Shown here in pieces: positions 21,369 to 34,322 of a stretch of DNA of 64,000 nt. Numbering within the stretch: position 1 is the first letter of the stretch; every line of letters begins with the position of its first letter. The stretch covers positions 47,050,911 through 47,114,910 of the forward strand of contig NC_037088.1 of NCBI RefSeq assembly GCF_002994745.2, written 5' to 3'. The notes below the pieces were generated by a model. It made no database searches, was not told where the DNA came from, and saw only the letters and a list, made by a program, of their open reading frames with translations. The stretch is from Rosa chinensis (taxonomy: Eukaryota > Streptophyta > Magnoliopsida > Rosales > Rosaceae). The position numbers were made by a program, and so were the translations under genes.

Positions 21369-23539
21369 ATGTGGCGGTGGTTCGACCTCAGGCTTGAAGC
21401 TCCCAAAGCGATTTCGCTGAAGGAGGCCGTCGGAGCCATGGCTCAAGTAGCCTTAACCGACATAGAGCTCGACGGCAGCCCCCAAAAGGCCAACCTCTGC
21501 GTCACTCCGGAGATGGTCGCACTGGTTTCCAAAACCCAGGCTACTGATGCCGTCAGCGTGCTGCTGCTGCCAAAACCGTTGATGACGAGCTTTAAGTGCT
21601 ACGAAAGCCGGAATCTGCAGTTCAATCTGGAAATCCTCCACCGCCAATTGCAGCTGAACAATCTGCATGAGCTCATTCTTTATGGTGAGGTAGAAAGTAA
21701 GGATATGCTTGGCTATGAAGGTGAGTCCCAATTTTGAGTGTTCTTGATGCGAATTTGTTTTCGTAAAACTTGCTTAATGATTATCTGCATGCATTGTGTG
21801 TTCAATTCTTCAGATCCTGATGAACCGGGTGATCATGTGATTTTCTATGAGCTTGTGAATGGTGAGCAAGCACAATTTTAGTGCAGTTGGTTGGTTCTTG
21901 GAAAATTTCTTCACAAGTTATGGTTGTATTTAGTGAAAGAAGAAATTGATGTTGTTGTTTCGGAGTTTATGATCTCTTTCTATGAATCTGCATTGTATAT
22001 TCAATTCTTCATATGTCTCTATTCTCAGGTCCTGACAGGTTGATTCACTCCTTTAAAATGCCACTGCTTTCATGGAATCGGGATGCGATGGACCTAAGAT
22101 TCTTAGCAAATCAATATCCAGTGCGCCTTGGCTTGTCTTCAGCGAGATTTTGTGAGCTTATCACTAATATGGATTCTTTTGGGTGTACAGGTATGTAGTG
22201 GAATCATTGATTCATTAATATTACTTATCAGAAAGTTTGATGAATTATATTTACTTCTTGAATCTCCATATAGAGCAGCTCTATGCCATTTGGAACTGTA
22301 TTATTTTGGTCAGATCTACATAGTTAACCAATTAAGTTTTAGATGCCGGTATAATAGATCAGTGTAAGTAGATTACATGACCTTATGCATAGAGTGGCTT
22401 TATAGTTGAACCGGTGGAACAAACTTAAAGATCAGTTTAGGTGCTTTTATGGTTATAATGAACTTCAACACACTTATGCTTACATAACCCTTATGGTTTT
22501 CATGTTTGCTTTATGTTCATCATAAGATAACTCTTCATGTATAACACACATGAAAACTGGAAAATGCTGAAAAAGAGCTCTAGTTTCATTTAAGTTCTCT
22601 TCAGAATTGTTATTGATCAGCAAGAAATTTATGCATTACTGAACAAGGTACTGATTCATAAGCATAACTTATATAAGACTGAAAATAGCCATAGTGGTTT
22701 GCAGAATCTAAGGATCAAGTAATCCATGTGAGCGTAGTTCTTCAATGCGACCTTTGGTACCCTTACTAAAAGGATCAACAATATTTGAATATTTGATTGA
22801 GTACCTATATATGCACTCAACAGAAATCTTGTACGTCCTTTTAGAATATATTACTAAATTCAAAGATTATCCTAAACAGTCCTCTCATATGCATTATTGC
22901 AGTTCATGCCACACTGTTCGAAAATCAAGTTCTTTTCCGTGTAGTGAATTACGAGCGTGTCTTCCTAACAGAGGTATAAATTCCATTTCTCATTCATAAT
23001 ATCAGTAGCCTTGTTGATTTATGATATAGATGTTGCTGAGGCCTTCGTAGCTGAATTGAAGTGAAATAGCCTTGTTGATGCGTGACTGATATGTTTATAT
23101 TGACCCTGGGTTTTGATGGCTTGCTGGAATTGTTCAGTTGCTGATATTCATTCTTGTAGCATCATATGAAGCTAGCAAAGTATGTATGAACAGAAGTACA
23201 GAACAAGAACCCAATTTTACATGTATACATAATACATTGTCATCTTCTGTAGGCTACTCGTGTCTTAATTTCTAGCATTAGTGGCAAATCCTTGTAATGT
23301 TTCTTTATTTGATTCCATGTTGAACTGTTGTGCAGCCCTCAAGATGCGAAACTGAGAGTGATCATGGATTTCCGTGTGCGTTGAAGTTTGATATCCAGCA
23401 CATAAAGGCGCTTCTCAATGCCGCTACTTTGTCAGAGATGATATGGATATGGTCCTCGGATAAGTTCACCTTGCTCAGTTTCCCAATTGATGGCTTGGGT
23501 AAACTTTTCTTTGGCCATTATAAGTTTACAACTATATAG
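21369..23539 (+). CDS. Clamp D: divergent PCNA-like sliding clamp (type II)
   Basis: Exons: 21369-21720, 21814-21861, 22029-22190, 22903-22973 and 23336-23539. They give 278 residues. All introns are GT-AG; the three shared with the other clamps keep phases 1, 1, 0. An extra phase-1 intron splits the end of the first domain. The protein begins MWRWFDLRLEAP with the first inner helix AISLKEAVGAMAQVALTD. The second domain has YPVRLGLSSARFCELITNM, aligned with PCNA YSCVVKMPSGEFARICRDL. Exon 3 codes VLFRVVNYERVF. The C-terminus is ALKFDIQHIKALLNAATLSEM...LLSFPIDGLGKLFFGHYKF, aligned with [20 protein letters not shown]...VEYKIADMGHLKYYLAPK. The linker between the halves is shorter than in PCNA. 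Fold by eye; role unknown. Possibly expressed, since every frame is open. Confidence 0.75.
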
Positions 23540-24232
23540 AAACCAATTAGTTGATTTGTATTGAGGAGTCTGTTGCACTTAGCAGTCTTGGTGTGAGTGG
23601 ATATTGCAATTCTGCAGGTAAATGTTGAGAAATTACGTATGTAAAGTCTACTGAGCTCCCATTCACAGTTAGAAATGAGCTTAGTATGAGTTTGATAGAT
23701 TTGGATACATGATGAAGAATGCAGTTTTACATGAGGAAGAAATAGATTTGAATACATTGTTACTGTGATAGAAGTTCTGTTTCATCAGCTCAGGAATAAT
23801 GAGATTTCAACTCTGTAATAACACTTGCCTGGCTAAATTGAGAGAGATACTCTCTAAAATGCAGTCTAGTTCATTAAAGCTGTTAACTTGCTCTTGCATG
23901 GCATGGATGTATGTATATGTGGAGAGGGGAGACCGTCTCGAAATGATCATTTTGCTAGATGAAAAAGCATGAATTTATCAAATTTGGTAGTGTATCCAGA
24001 AGGTTACCTATCTTATACTCGATGGGTTGATGTGTTGGTAACTTAATTAGCTAAAATAGTCGGCTTCTTGGCACCAATAGAGTTTCTTTGGTAGGATAAT
24101 TGCTTAATAAATTGTAAAAATTCAAACATAAGTGGCCACTCAAGTTTGATGCTCATTAATACCAAAATGACCACCCTTCTTAGCACCAATAGAGTTTCGT
24201 CCATAGGATAATTGCGGAATAAATTATAAAAA
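23540..24232. other. Spacer between clamp D and a MULE-like element
   Basis: No gene seen. A local direct duplication of about 55 bp is visible: the block GCACCAATAGAGTTTC...GATAATTG...AATAAATT occurs at 24069-24115 and again at 24184-24227. The rest is ordinary AT-rich 3' flank. Confidence 0.4.
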
Positions 24233-24391
24233 TGGTTTTTGTTCATTTACCTCATTTCTAGAGATTTTTTTCTCACTTACCCATTAAGTTTTTTTAATTT
24301 CATCTTACCCAAAACACTCTAAGGAGGTCTTCCTTAATACCCCATTAATATATATATTTTTTTAATACCATTTTACCTCACCTTTGTTACT

Positions 24392-24426
<35 letters not shown>

Positions 24427-24657
24427 GAAGAGAGAGAAACCATTTGGGACTTTACCGGAGCCCCGTCATCGGAATCCTGCCAACTTTCGCCGGATTTCGG
24501 TCACCGGTTGTCGGCCGCCGCCCACTGGACTTTTCTGAAAACCTCACTGGAAATGTTTATTGCCCCTAATAGACATCTATTACCCCCCAATAGAAGGGCA
24601 ATAGACATCTATTGCCCCCCAATAATAGACGTTTATTGCCCCCCAATAGACGTCTAT

Positions 24658-24690
<33 letters not shown>

Positions 24691-25185
24691 CAAAACTTTC
24701 AGTCATAGGAATGAGAACCAATCTCTTTAAATTTAGACAAATAAACTTTGACTAAATAAAAAAAATGAGAAGATTACATCAATTCAAAACGTCTATTGCC
24801 CCCCAATAGACGCTTCAACAGACGTCTATCGCCCCAATAGAACTTTTTTTTTTTTCATTTTTCTTTCTTCTGAACCTTCTGCCCCCATTTACCAGGAAAA
24901 AAGGTCTATTGCCCCAATAGACATTCAAAACTTTTTTTTTTCCTTTCTTTTTGCCCCATTACTTAAAAAAATAATAATAATAATAAATAATATTTGGGCA
25001 CCCAGAAGATGCTCTAGGCACCCAACTCTCAACCTTTCTTCGATCGCCAGTTTTCTCCGGTTGCAGACCCGTCGTTGGTTGCAGAGCCTCATTTGCTGTT
25101 TTGGTCCCAATAGGTCGATCGAAATAGGATTGTCGAGACCGGTGAGATGTAGATCATGACGTTCGTTGGATCGTCGGAATCTGCA

Positions 25186-25243
<58 letters not shown>

Positions 25244-25588
25244 GACAACGATGACGACGTTCAAATCGACCGGAAGTTCGGCCTCTCCGTTGACGATCTC
25301 ACAGACTTCGTTGAGGTATCTCCGAGGCTAGGCGGCGCTGTTTTGAGGTTCTGATCTAGAGTTCGACCATTGCCAGCTGAGAGAGATAGAGTCAGATCGG
25401 AGAGGAGAGATAGTTAGATTGGAGGGGAGAGAGGAGAGAGAGCTTGATGGCATATGGGGTGTAATTTATTAATTTGACTTAGGGTAAAATTGTCTTTTTA
25501 AGTTAAATTGGGTAGTGGGGAATTAAAATTTGTTGCTATGGTAAGTGGGATAACTCTGGCTCATTTTGGAGTTTTTGGTCAAGAACCC
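24233..25588. mobile_element. MULE-like non-autonomous element 2
   Basis: Flanked by a perfect 9-bp target duplication TTATAAAAA (24224-24232 and 25589-25597), the size made by Mutator-like elements. The ends are loosely inverted (GGTTTTTGTTCATT against GGGTTCTTGACC). The next 60-80 bp on each side resemble elements 1 and 3, with 'TTACCCA', 'CTTACC' and 'AAAACACTCTAAGGAGG' blocks. The interior has GA microsatellites (24394-24422 and 25189-25240), a poly-C run (24660-24688) and copies of the palindrome CAATAGACGTCTATTG spaced by C runs (24640-24840). No transposase. Located between clamps D and E. Confidence 0.75.
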
Positions 25589-26355
25589 TTATAAAAAAAA
25601 TCAGACATAAGTAGGTCGAATTCCCTCGACTCGTTTAGTGCACGAGTTGGGAGACTGATATCTTTATTTCCTTTCTTTGTGGTTTGTACAGATTAATTCG
25701 GAATTAATTTTTTTTTTTAATAATCACTTCGGAGTTTTACTTGAAGCATAGAGTTTTTTTTATTTTTATCAGAATAGAGATTTCTACTTTATTTCAATAA
25801 AAACTAGAAATTAAGTATAAAAAAAAAAAGGAAAAATAAAAAAGCGGCAGGGCCTAGAACATAATGCTATAATTACGAAGCGGGTCTGAAATTTTTTGTA
25901 ACAGTCGACATCTCTACATTGATGGCGACTCTCTCTCTCTCTCTCTCTGTCTGCTCGGCCTAGATCTTGGCGGTGTTCCTCCGACGACGGCTGTGTGAGT
26001 GTGGCGTCCTTAATCTCGGTGAAACGACGTCACTCTATGGACCGAAGAGTGGTACAGAGCGACGTCGTTTCACCCATAGACGGCGAAGATCTGATCGGCT
26101 TCGCGACCCTGAATTCCGATAGGTACTCTTATATTATACTGTCTTCAATTTTGCGGTCTATTTTCTGGGGAGTTCCTTAAACGGGGCCAAAATGTAATTA
26201 GCACAACTTTACTGCTAGTTTTCTGAATTACTGGGCCAAATGTGTAAATACGATAAAATCCCAACAGAATAAAACACCGATAGTTACTGTGCCTATTTCT
26301 GAACCGCTTTTCCCTCCAAGAAAATTCTCTCCCATCTTTCTTTCTCTGTTTCACA
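25589..26355 (+). promoter_or_regulatory. Upstream region of clamp E with a 19-bp inverted repeat
   Basis: No gene. Two inverted arms, GGTGAAACGACGTCACTCT (26018-26036) and its near-perfect complement (26056-26074, 18 of 19), surround a 19-nt spacer and could form a hairpin or bind a dimer on ACGTC cores. The same arrangement is kept in the left-arm copy at 5158-5214. It lies about 280-340 bp before the ATG of clamp E. A CT microsatellite lies at 25930-25949. Confidence 0.55.
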
Positions 26356-29300
26356 ATGTCACGCTGGTTTGAGCTCAAGCTTGATTTTGCTGAAGCTATT
26401 CTGCTCAAGAAGGCCGTAAGAGTCTTCACTCAGGTAGCCTATTCAGACCGAGAGCTCCCCACTTCCATGTTCAACAATTTCATCCCCAACAACGCCGACC
26501 TCCACTTATCTCCGACCATGGTCCTACTGGTCTCTACAAACTCGCATTTTCGGTTTCCGGAAATGGCCACTGTGCTGGCGATGAAGCCGCCGTGCTCCTC
26601 CGTGTCGAGATTGTGGTGCTCCAAGAGCTGCCGCACGCTCTGTGTTTCTCTGCACAGGTTGAAATGCCTACTGGAACGCAACACTGAGGATTCGGTTACT
26701 CTTTATGGTGATGAGGGAGCTGTTGATAGGATTTTCTATGAGATCGGGGATGGTGAGTAAGTAGAGTAACAGTTTTCGTAGATTGATTCGGGGTTTCTTG
26801 GAAGATGATAGGCTGGGTTTCAAGATTGGGGGTTTTGAATCGAAGTCTTTAAGTTACAAAATTGATTCTCTAGTTTCTTTAAGTTATTGTTTGTTTGGTG
26901 AAAGATGAAGAAGTTGTTGTTGTTTCAGGGTTTATGATCTCTTTCTGTGAATCTGTTTTCGTAAAACCTGCTTCATTTTAATTTTTAATGATTATCTGTA
27001 TTATATAGACACTTATATTCCTCATATATTTCTTTGTCACTTCATTTACGATTCTACACTGTCACTTATTTCATGGAATCGGGTTCAGATGGACTTAGAG
27101 TTCTTGACAGACTAGGATTCAAGAGTCAAGACTATGTTTGTTTATAGGTTATTAAATCAAAGTCTCGAATTACTTTACAGATAGAAACTACAGGCGTTAT
27201 GTATTCTCTAGCTCCAAAGTTATTGTTGTGTGTTTATCTCTTCCTTGATAATTTTTTTTTATGAATTTGATTCTGTAAGACCTGCATTTTTATTCAAGTT
27301 TCTTCATCATATGTCTCTGTTCAGATGAGGGCATCAAATACTCCTCCACACTGCCAGTGGTTTCATCGCGGGATCAGATTCAGATGGACCTAGGGTTCGT
27401 AGGATCTGAATATCCAATGAGGCTTGGCTTGTCTTCAGAGATTTTTCGTGCCTTTATCACTCAATCGGATTCTCATGGGTTTAAAGGTACTTAGTGGAAT
27501 CATGATTGCTTATTTAAAATTTAATGAATTATACTGCTAAAATCTCCATATTTATGCCATTTGGAATTGTGTTGGTTATGTCAAATTAGTATAGTTAGTT
27601 AACCATGGGTTTAGATGCCTGTATAGCAGATCAGTTTAGATGCTTTATGGTCATCATGAACTGCAATGCAGTTACTTATGCTTAGATAACCTTATGTTCA
27701 TCATGAGATAACACTTCATAATGAAGATAAATACTGAAAAGCTCAAACATCCATTGAATTCTTTTCAGACTATTTTATCATATATTGGCAAGAAAACTAT
27801 GCATGACTGAACAATGTGATCCGTAAGCAAATTTATATGAGTCTAAGAGTTAAGCAAATTTTGTATGAGTCTTAAGACTGAAACTAGCGATTTAAATCAT
27901 CATTATTTTACTCCCACTGACTCTGCAACTAAAAGACTCAAGCATATCATGTGAGTGACTTAGTCCTTGATTGCACCCATTAGTAAACCCTTCGTAGAGG
28001 ATCAACAAAATTGCTTGAGAAATTATGCACTGAACAGAAATCTCATCCTTTTGAGAATATATTACTAAATTTGAAGATTATTCTGACAATCCACTCATAT
28101 GCATTACTGCAGTTCATGCCAGAGTGTCACAAACCCAAGTTGTGCTCCGGGTAGTGAATAACGAGATGGTCTTCAGACCAGAGGTACAAATGCTTTTTCT
28201 TATTCGTACCATCAATGGCCTTGTTGATGCGTGATTGATGTGTTGTTGAGGCCTTTATAAATGTTGCATAGTTGATGTGAAAAAGCCTTGTTGAGGTGTG
28301 ATTGATATGTTTACCGACCTTGGAGTTTATGCACTTTTTTATATGCTTGGTACATATGTTTAGGCTGCTGTGTGATTGTTTAGAAAACCTTAAAGTTCTC
28401 CCTCAGCATTGAGAAGCTTAAAAAGTTATCACAGAACTCCATTGCATAAAACTCAAGAAAGAATTTTGCTTAACACACACGAAGAATGCAATCAGCTTAA
28501 AGGAATAGAAGGACAAGTGGGATGCCATTAGCTTCATAGCCATATGTGTCCAAGAAGAGGAGATATTTAGGAAGGGGAAGGGCATTGCTGTGAACCTTAT
28601 TCCACAGACCTTAGCGTAATAGTTGAAAATTTCACCTACTTCATAACCCTGGTAAACACCTCTACCTCCAACAACAATAATAGGTCTCACAATCTTAAAC
28701 CTAACAAGCCTGTTGCTTTGAACGTATTGGAATTGCATGGTGGACATATAGGCATGATCTTGAGTACTGAAAATAAGATGAGAGAAATAAAGTTCTTTTG
28801 ATGCCTATGAAAAATTACAATGAACATACAGATTGTTCAACGAATCAGCAGCATTCCCAATTCTATGTCAATAGGGAAATTTATTCATATTCCAGATAGT
28901 AAGTTATGTTCACAAGCTTTCTTTTATTCAACATGCAACACTGCTTTTACCTCTACAATGTTTTGTATACTTTTGGCATGTACTCCTTTTGTCTTCTACA
29001 GTACATGTCCCTTTGATTTAGACTAGCAACCTCTTTCCACAAAAAGGGCTTAGCAAGCAAGTGTAAGAGAAATGGAGCTGTGCATCCAGAATTCATACGG
29101 TCATGTAATCTTAACTAGAGAAAGGTTTTAAGTGTGATTATAGAACTTGTGGTTCATATTGCTGATATTAGTATGTCAATGGTTAACACTTTTTTTTCCC
29201 TAAAAGCAAGTAAGCAACTCATATAGATGATTGAGGATATTGTATACCTTCAGAAGCCCAATTTTCTCTAAGATTGTTAATTTCAATGAGGTTAGAGGTG

Positions 29301-29887
29301 GATGTGACTTTTTTTCTTGGAAAAATGTATTACAAATTTTTGTAGAGCCTTAATATACTTGTCACTATGAATATTTTGGAAGATTATCTTGGTATAGTAG
29401 CAGTAACAGCTAGAAATAGTTCAGTTGCTGATTTTCATTCTTGTAGCTTTCATATGAAGCTAGCAAAGTATATGTAGGTAAACAAAATAAGAATCGAAGT
29501 TTACATTTATGAACATTGTCATGTTCTGTAGGCAGCTCATGTGTTCAAGATTGAAGCATTAGTGGCATCTCCTTATCATCTGTTCTGTAGGCAGCTCATG
29601 TGTTCAAGGTTGAAGTATTAGTGGCAACTCCTTATCATGTTATTTATTTGATCCCGTGTTTAACTGTTGTGCAGCTTGGGGTTTGCGAGATTGAGAGTGA
29701 AGGAGGTAGATATCCGTTTGTGTTGAAGTTTGATCTCCAGCACAAGAGAGCGTTTCTCAATGCTGCTATGCTGTCAGAGATGGTATGGATACTTAACTCT
29801 GCGGATTTGATCACCGTGCTGAGCTTCCCTATTGTTGGCCTGGGTAACCTCATGTTTACCCAACTGAACCCTGTGGCGCCCAATTAG
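26356..29887 (+). CDS. Clamp E: divergent PCNA-like sliding clamp (type II)
   Basis: Exons: 26356-26752, 27325-27486, 28113-28183 and 29675-29887. They give 280 residues with intron phases 1, 1, 0. Relative to D the first domain is one exon. The first inner helix is AILLKKAVRVFTQVAYSD. LWCSKSCRTLCVSLHRLKCLL aligns with the PCNA stretch [36 protein letters not shown] aligns with the third helix, and VLKFDLQHKRAFLNAAMLSEM...VLSFPIVGLGNLMF with the last one. The third intron (28184-29674) is long. It holds a dispersed repeat (28440-28870) and a tandem copy of a 60-bp block (29525-29640). The 3' half, from intron 2 onward, was copied to 50460-52660 as clamp F. Fold by eye; function unknown. Confidence 0.78.
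28440..28870 (-). repeat. Dispersed repeat inside clamp E intron 3
   Basis: Read on the minus strand it has an open stretch (28418-28747) beginning MSTMQFQYVQSNRLVRFKIV. The same sequence occurs in the clamp F copy at 50890-51260 (as part of that duplication) and, in opposite orientation, inside the mosaic insertion near F-box 1 (16268-16450). I do not recognise the family. It may be a captured gene fragment or an old transposon piece. Confidence 0.5.
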
Positions 29888-30302
29888 TTGATTTGAGATG
29901 TATAGAGGCGGTGTCTGTTTTACAAAGTAGTCCATGTGAGTGGATTTTGCAATTCTGCAGTATCGTTGAAACGTTATAAATGTAAAATCCCTGATGCATT
30001 GATAAAAAGGTGCTTAGTATGACTATGAATCTCTGCATCATTTCCTTTGTGAACAATTCTGTTTTACATAATGAACAAGATAGTTACTGGCAGAGTACAA
30101 TGTTGGCTTTGATTGAAGTTCTCCTTCAGACTTCAGTAGTCCATAAATATCAAGTGCATATGTGAAGTTTGAAGGGTCGCTTATAACAAATAGATGGTTT
30201 TGGCAGGGTATAATGTTGGCCTTTTGTGTCATCAAAAAAAAGAAAAGAAATGTTGGCCTTTTGAGCGATCAACTGTTGTGATGATACAAAGCATTTTTTT
30301 TT
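29888..30302. other. 3' flank of clamp E
   Basis: No gene. Matches 52303-52660 plus 58975-59010 in the second copy, where the LINE splits it at about 52670/58970. It ends in a run of nine T (30294-30302) that serves as the target of MULE-like element 1. Confidence 0.5.
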
Positions 30303-31987
<1,685 letters not shown>

Positions 31988-32252
31988 TTTTTTTTTTCCT
32001 TCTTTTTTTTTTTTAATGTTTTTTGTTAATTTTTTTTAAGTAATGAGACAAACAAATCTCATCTAACGCCTATTTCTCTATAACTTACTTTTGTTGACAA
32101 TCTTACTATTGTAAATGGTGTAGTTAATTAAAATTACAGTTATAAGCTTTATTTGGTTGACCTAGGGGATTGGGATCGAATCAAGACATACGAATATGAG
32201 GAAACCGACTGTTGAACTAGGAAATTGGAATAATATACGCTCATAGTTTATT
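31988..32252. other. Spacer between two MULE-like elements
   Basis: No gene. It matches 59036-59310 in the second copy almost base for base (TTTTTGTTAATTTTTTTTAAG, then GAGACAAACAAATCTCAT), although the second copy has about 30 bp more near 59090-59120. Confidence 0.5.
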
Positions 32253-33059
32253 GGGGTTTTGTCCATTCACACCATTTTAAGAGATTTTTTTCCCACTTAC
32301 CCCATTAAGTTTTTTTAATTATCTCTTACCCAAAACACTCTAAGGAGGTCTTCCCTAATACCCCATTAAGATTTTTTTTTTGTTTTTTAATTTTTTTTAA
32401 TACCATTTTACCCTTACCCCTTTATTACTTAGAGATAGAGAGAAAATAGAAGAGAGAGAAACCATGGGAGACTCCGCCGGAGCCCGGTCACCGGCCGCCG
32501 GAATCCGGTCACCGGCCGCCGGAATCCGGTCACCGGCCGCCGGAATCCGGTCACCGGCCGCCGGAATCCGGCCAACTATTGCCCCCCAATAGACGACTAT
32601 TAGCCATGTATTGCCCCCCAATAGACGACCATCAGCCATGTATTGCCCCCCAATAGACATCTATTACCCCCCAATAGAAAGGCAATAGACGTCTATTGCC
32701 TCCCAATAGACGTATATTGCCCCAATAGTCTATTGTCCCCTAATAGACGTCTATTGTCCCTCAATAGATGTCTATCAGCCATGTATTGCCCTCCAATAGG
32801 CGTCTATTGCCCCCCAATAGATGTCTATCAGACATGTATTGCCCTCCAATAGGCGTCTATTGCCCCCCAATAGACGTCTATCAGCCATGTATTGCCCCCT
32901 AATAGACGTCTCATAAACTCCCAATGAACTGATCTCCTAAAATTTAGACAATAAAACTTTGTTTAAAGAAAAAAACGAAGAGATTATATCAATTTAAAAA
33001 CGTCTATTGCCCCCCAATAGACATTTAAAACATTTTGTTTCTTTCCTTCTGTCCCATTA

Positions 33060-33103
<44 letters not shown>

Positions 33104-33927
33104 ACCCAGAAAATGATCTGGGCACCCACCGGTATTGTGAGAGATCCGGCTGCTCTCCATTCTCTTCTTCCTTCTTCGCCGGTTGTAGATTTGCACTGTG
33201 AGAAACCCAGCTCAACGGTGCTGTTTGATTTCCAGATGGGGTGAGTTCGAGAGACACACAAGCAGGCACACCAGAATCGAAGTTTAGGCTGCAGCACGAA
33301 CTCGCCGCCAGTGATGGATAGAGCGACCTCCAAGCTTGCTGCACGAACTGGAACTCCAACCTAGCTGCACGGAGAACGTCGATCATGGTGGCGCTGGGCA
33401 ACTACTCGACGGCGAGTGCCGTAACGATAACAGCGACGACGGCGAGGCTACGGAGGCTCGGGATCGCCGATCAATCGAACGTCGGAGTGGCTGGAGCTTC
33501 GATCGGAGCTTCTTCGTCGTCTTCCAGCTTGGACTGCCGGCGCCGACGACGTGCAGGCCATGGCGGTTGGAGGCGTGGTCCTGGACAAGCCAGCATGGAG
33601 AGAGAAAAGGCAAGTTGGAGATGCTTCGGGGAATCTCGCCGGAGAGGACTAATCTGCGGTGGGGCTGAGCGAGGCGCTATTCGAGGGTGGCTGGATATGT
33701 CCGGCACCGGAATCAGATTTTGGATTTGGGGGGGGGGGGGGGGGGGGAGAGAGAGAGAGATCGGATCGGAGGAGGAGAGAGATAGAGTGGCCGTGGATGT
33801 AATTAATTAATTGATTTAAGGGCAAAATGGTCATTTGGTGTTAAATTGGGTAGGTGGGAACAAAAATCTGTTGGTGGGGTAAATGGGATCATTTTTGTTC
33901 ATTTTGGGGCTATGGGTCAAGGACCCT
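32253..33927. mobile_element. MULE-like non-autonomous element 3
   Basis: Flanked by TAGTTTATT (32244-32252) and TAATTTATT (33928-33936), a 9-bp target duplication with one change. The uninterrupted site is present in the second copy at about 59303-59312. The ends are GGGGTTTTGTCC and, complemented, GGGTCCTTGACC. The interior has four tandem copies of a CCGGTCACCGGCCGCCGGAAT-like 20-mer (32485-32570). It also has an array of CAATAGACGTCTATTG palindromes (32580-33015), a poly-A run (33063-33099) and a G run (33728-33748). A GC-rich part (33130-33720) may be captured from a gene, but I cannot name it. No transposase. Confidence 0.8.
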
Positions 33928-34322
33928 AATTTATTATATGCTTTCGACTTCATTTCAATACTAATCCACTCAGTCAACCCCCGTGACCTCAATATTAATG
34001 TATGTCTCTATTGAATCTAGAGAAAACTCCATTTGTGATTTGCTGATTCAATGTTTGCTGTTTGTTTAAAGTAACATACTTATAGAAATTTCCTTTTACA
34101 TCGGTTACATACTCTCTACCGATCTATGAATGACAATCCAGACCAACCTCTATTTATGAAATCTGGGTTGATTAGTGGTCTACCTTTTAGCCTAATGGTA
34201 ATGACAACAAAGAATCTGCAGCAAAGTTCATGACCAAAAAGACTCATGGTAAAATAATGCACATGAAAAAGAAAACCATTGAAGGGGAAATTATAGAAAA
34301 AAAATAAATAAATAAAAAACAA
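33928..34322. other. 3' flank of F-box 2
   Basis: No gene. It matches 59313-59348 plus 60319-60656 in the second copy. The part 34150-34270 also matches the complement of 17130-17270, downstream of clamp B, so it belongs to the inverted duplication as well. Confidence 0.45.

Larger units (their letters stand above)
4985..26245. repeat. Large inverted segmental duplication
   Basis: Matching arms in opposite orientation: 4985-5340 with 25905-26245; 6050-6180 with 25680-25810; 6262-7150 with 20930-21861; 11259-14205 with 17340-19979. Left-arm-only material is the hAT element. Right-arm-only material is the element at 19990-20878, clamp D exons 2 to 4, MULE-like element 2 and the rest of clamp E. 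F-box 1 and the spacer at 15.5-17 kb lie at the axis. Confidence 0.75.

Noticed and set aside
28418..28747. 109-codon minus-strand frame in clamp E intron 3 as a nested gene
   Set aside because: It is part of a dispersed repeat; the copy at 51028-51246 is interrupted.
32580..33015. CRISPR-like array
   Set aside because: Short palindromes with C-run spacers in a plant transposon; spacers are not unique sequences of constant length.
33336..33834. Several overlapping frames in the GC-rich middle of MULE-like element 3
   Set aside because: High GC opens all frames by chance; residue composition is Ser/Arg/Pro-rich and I recognise no domain.
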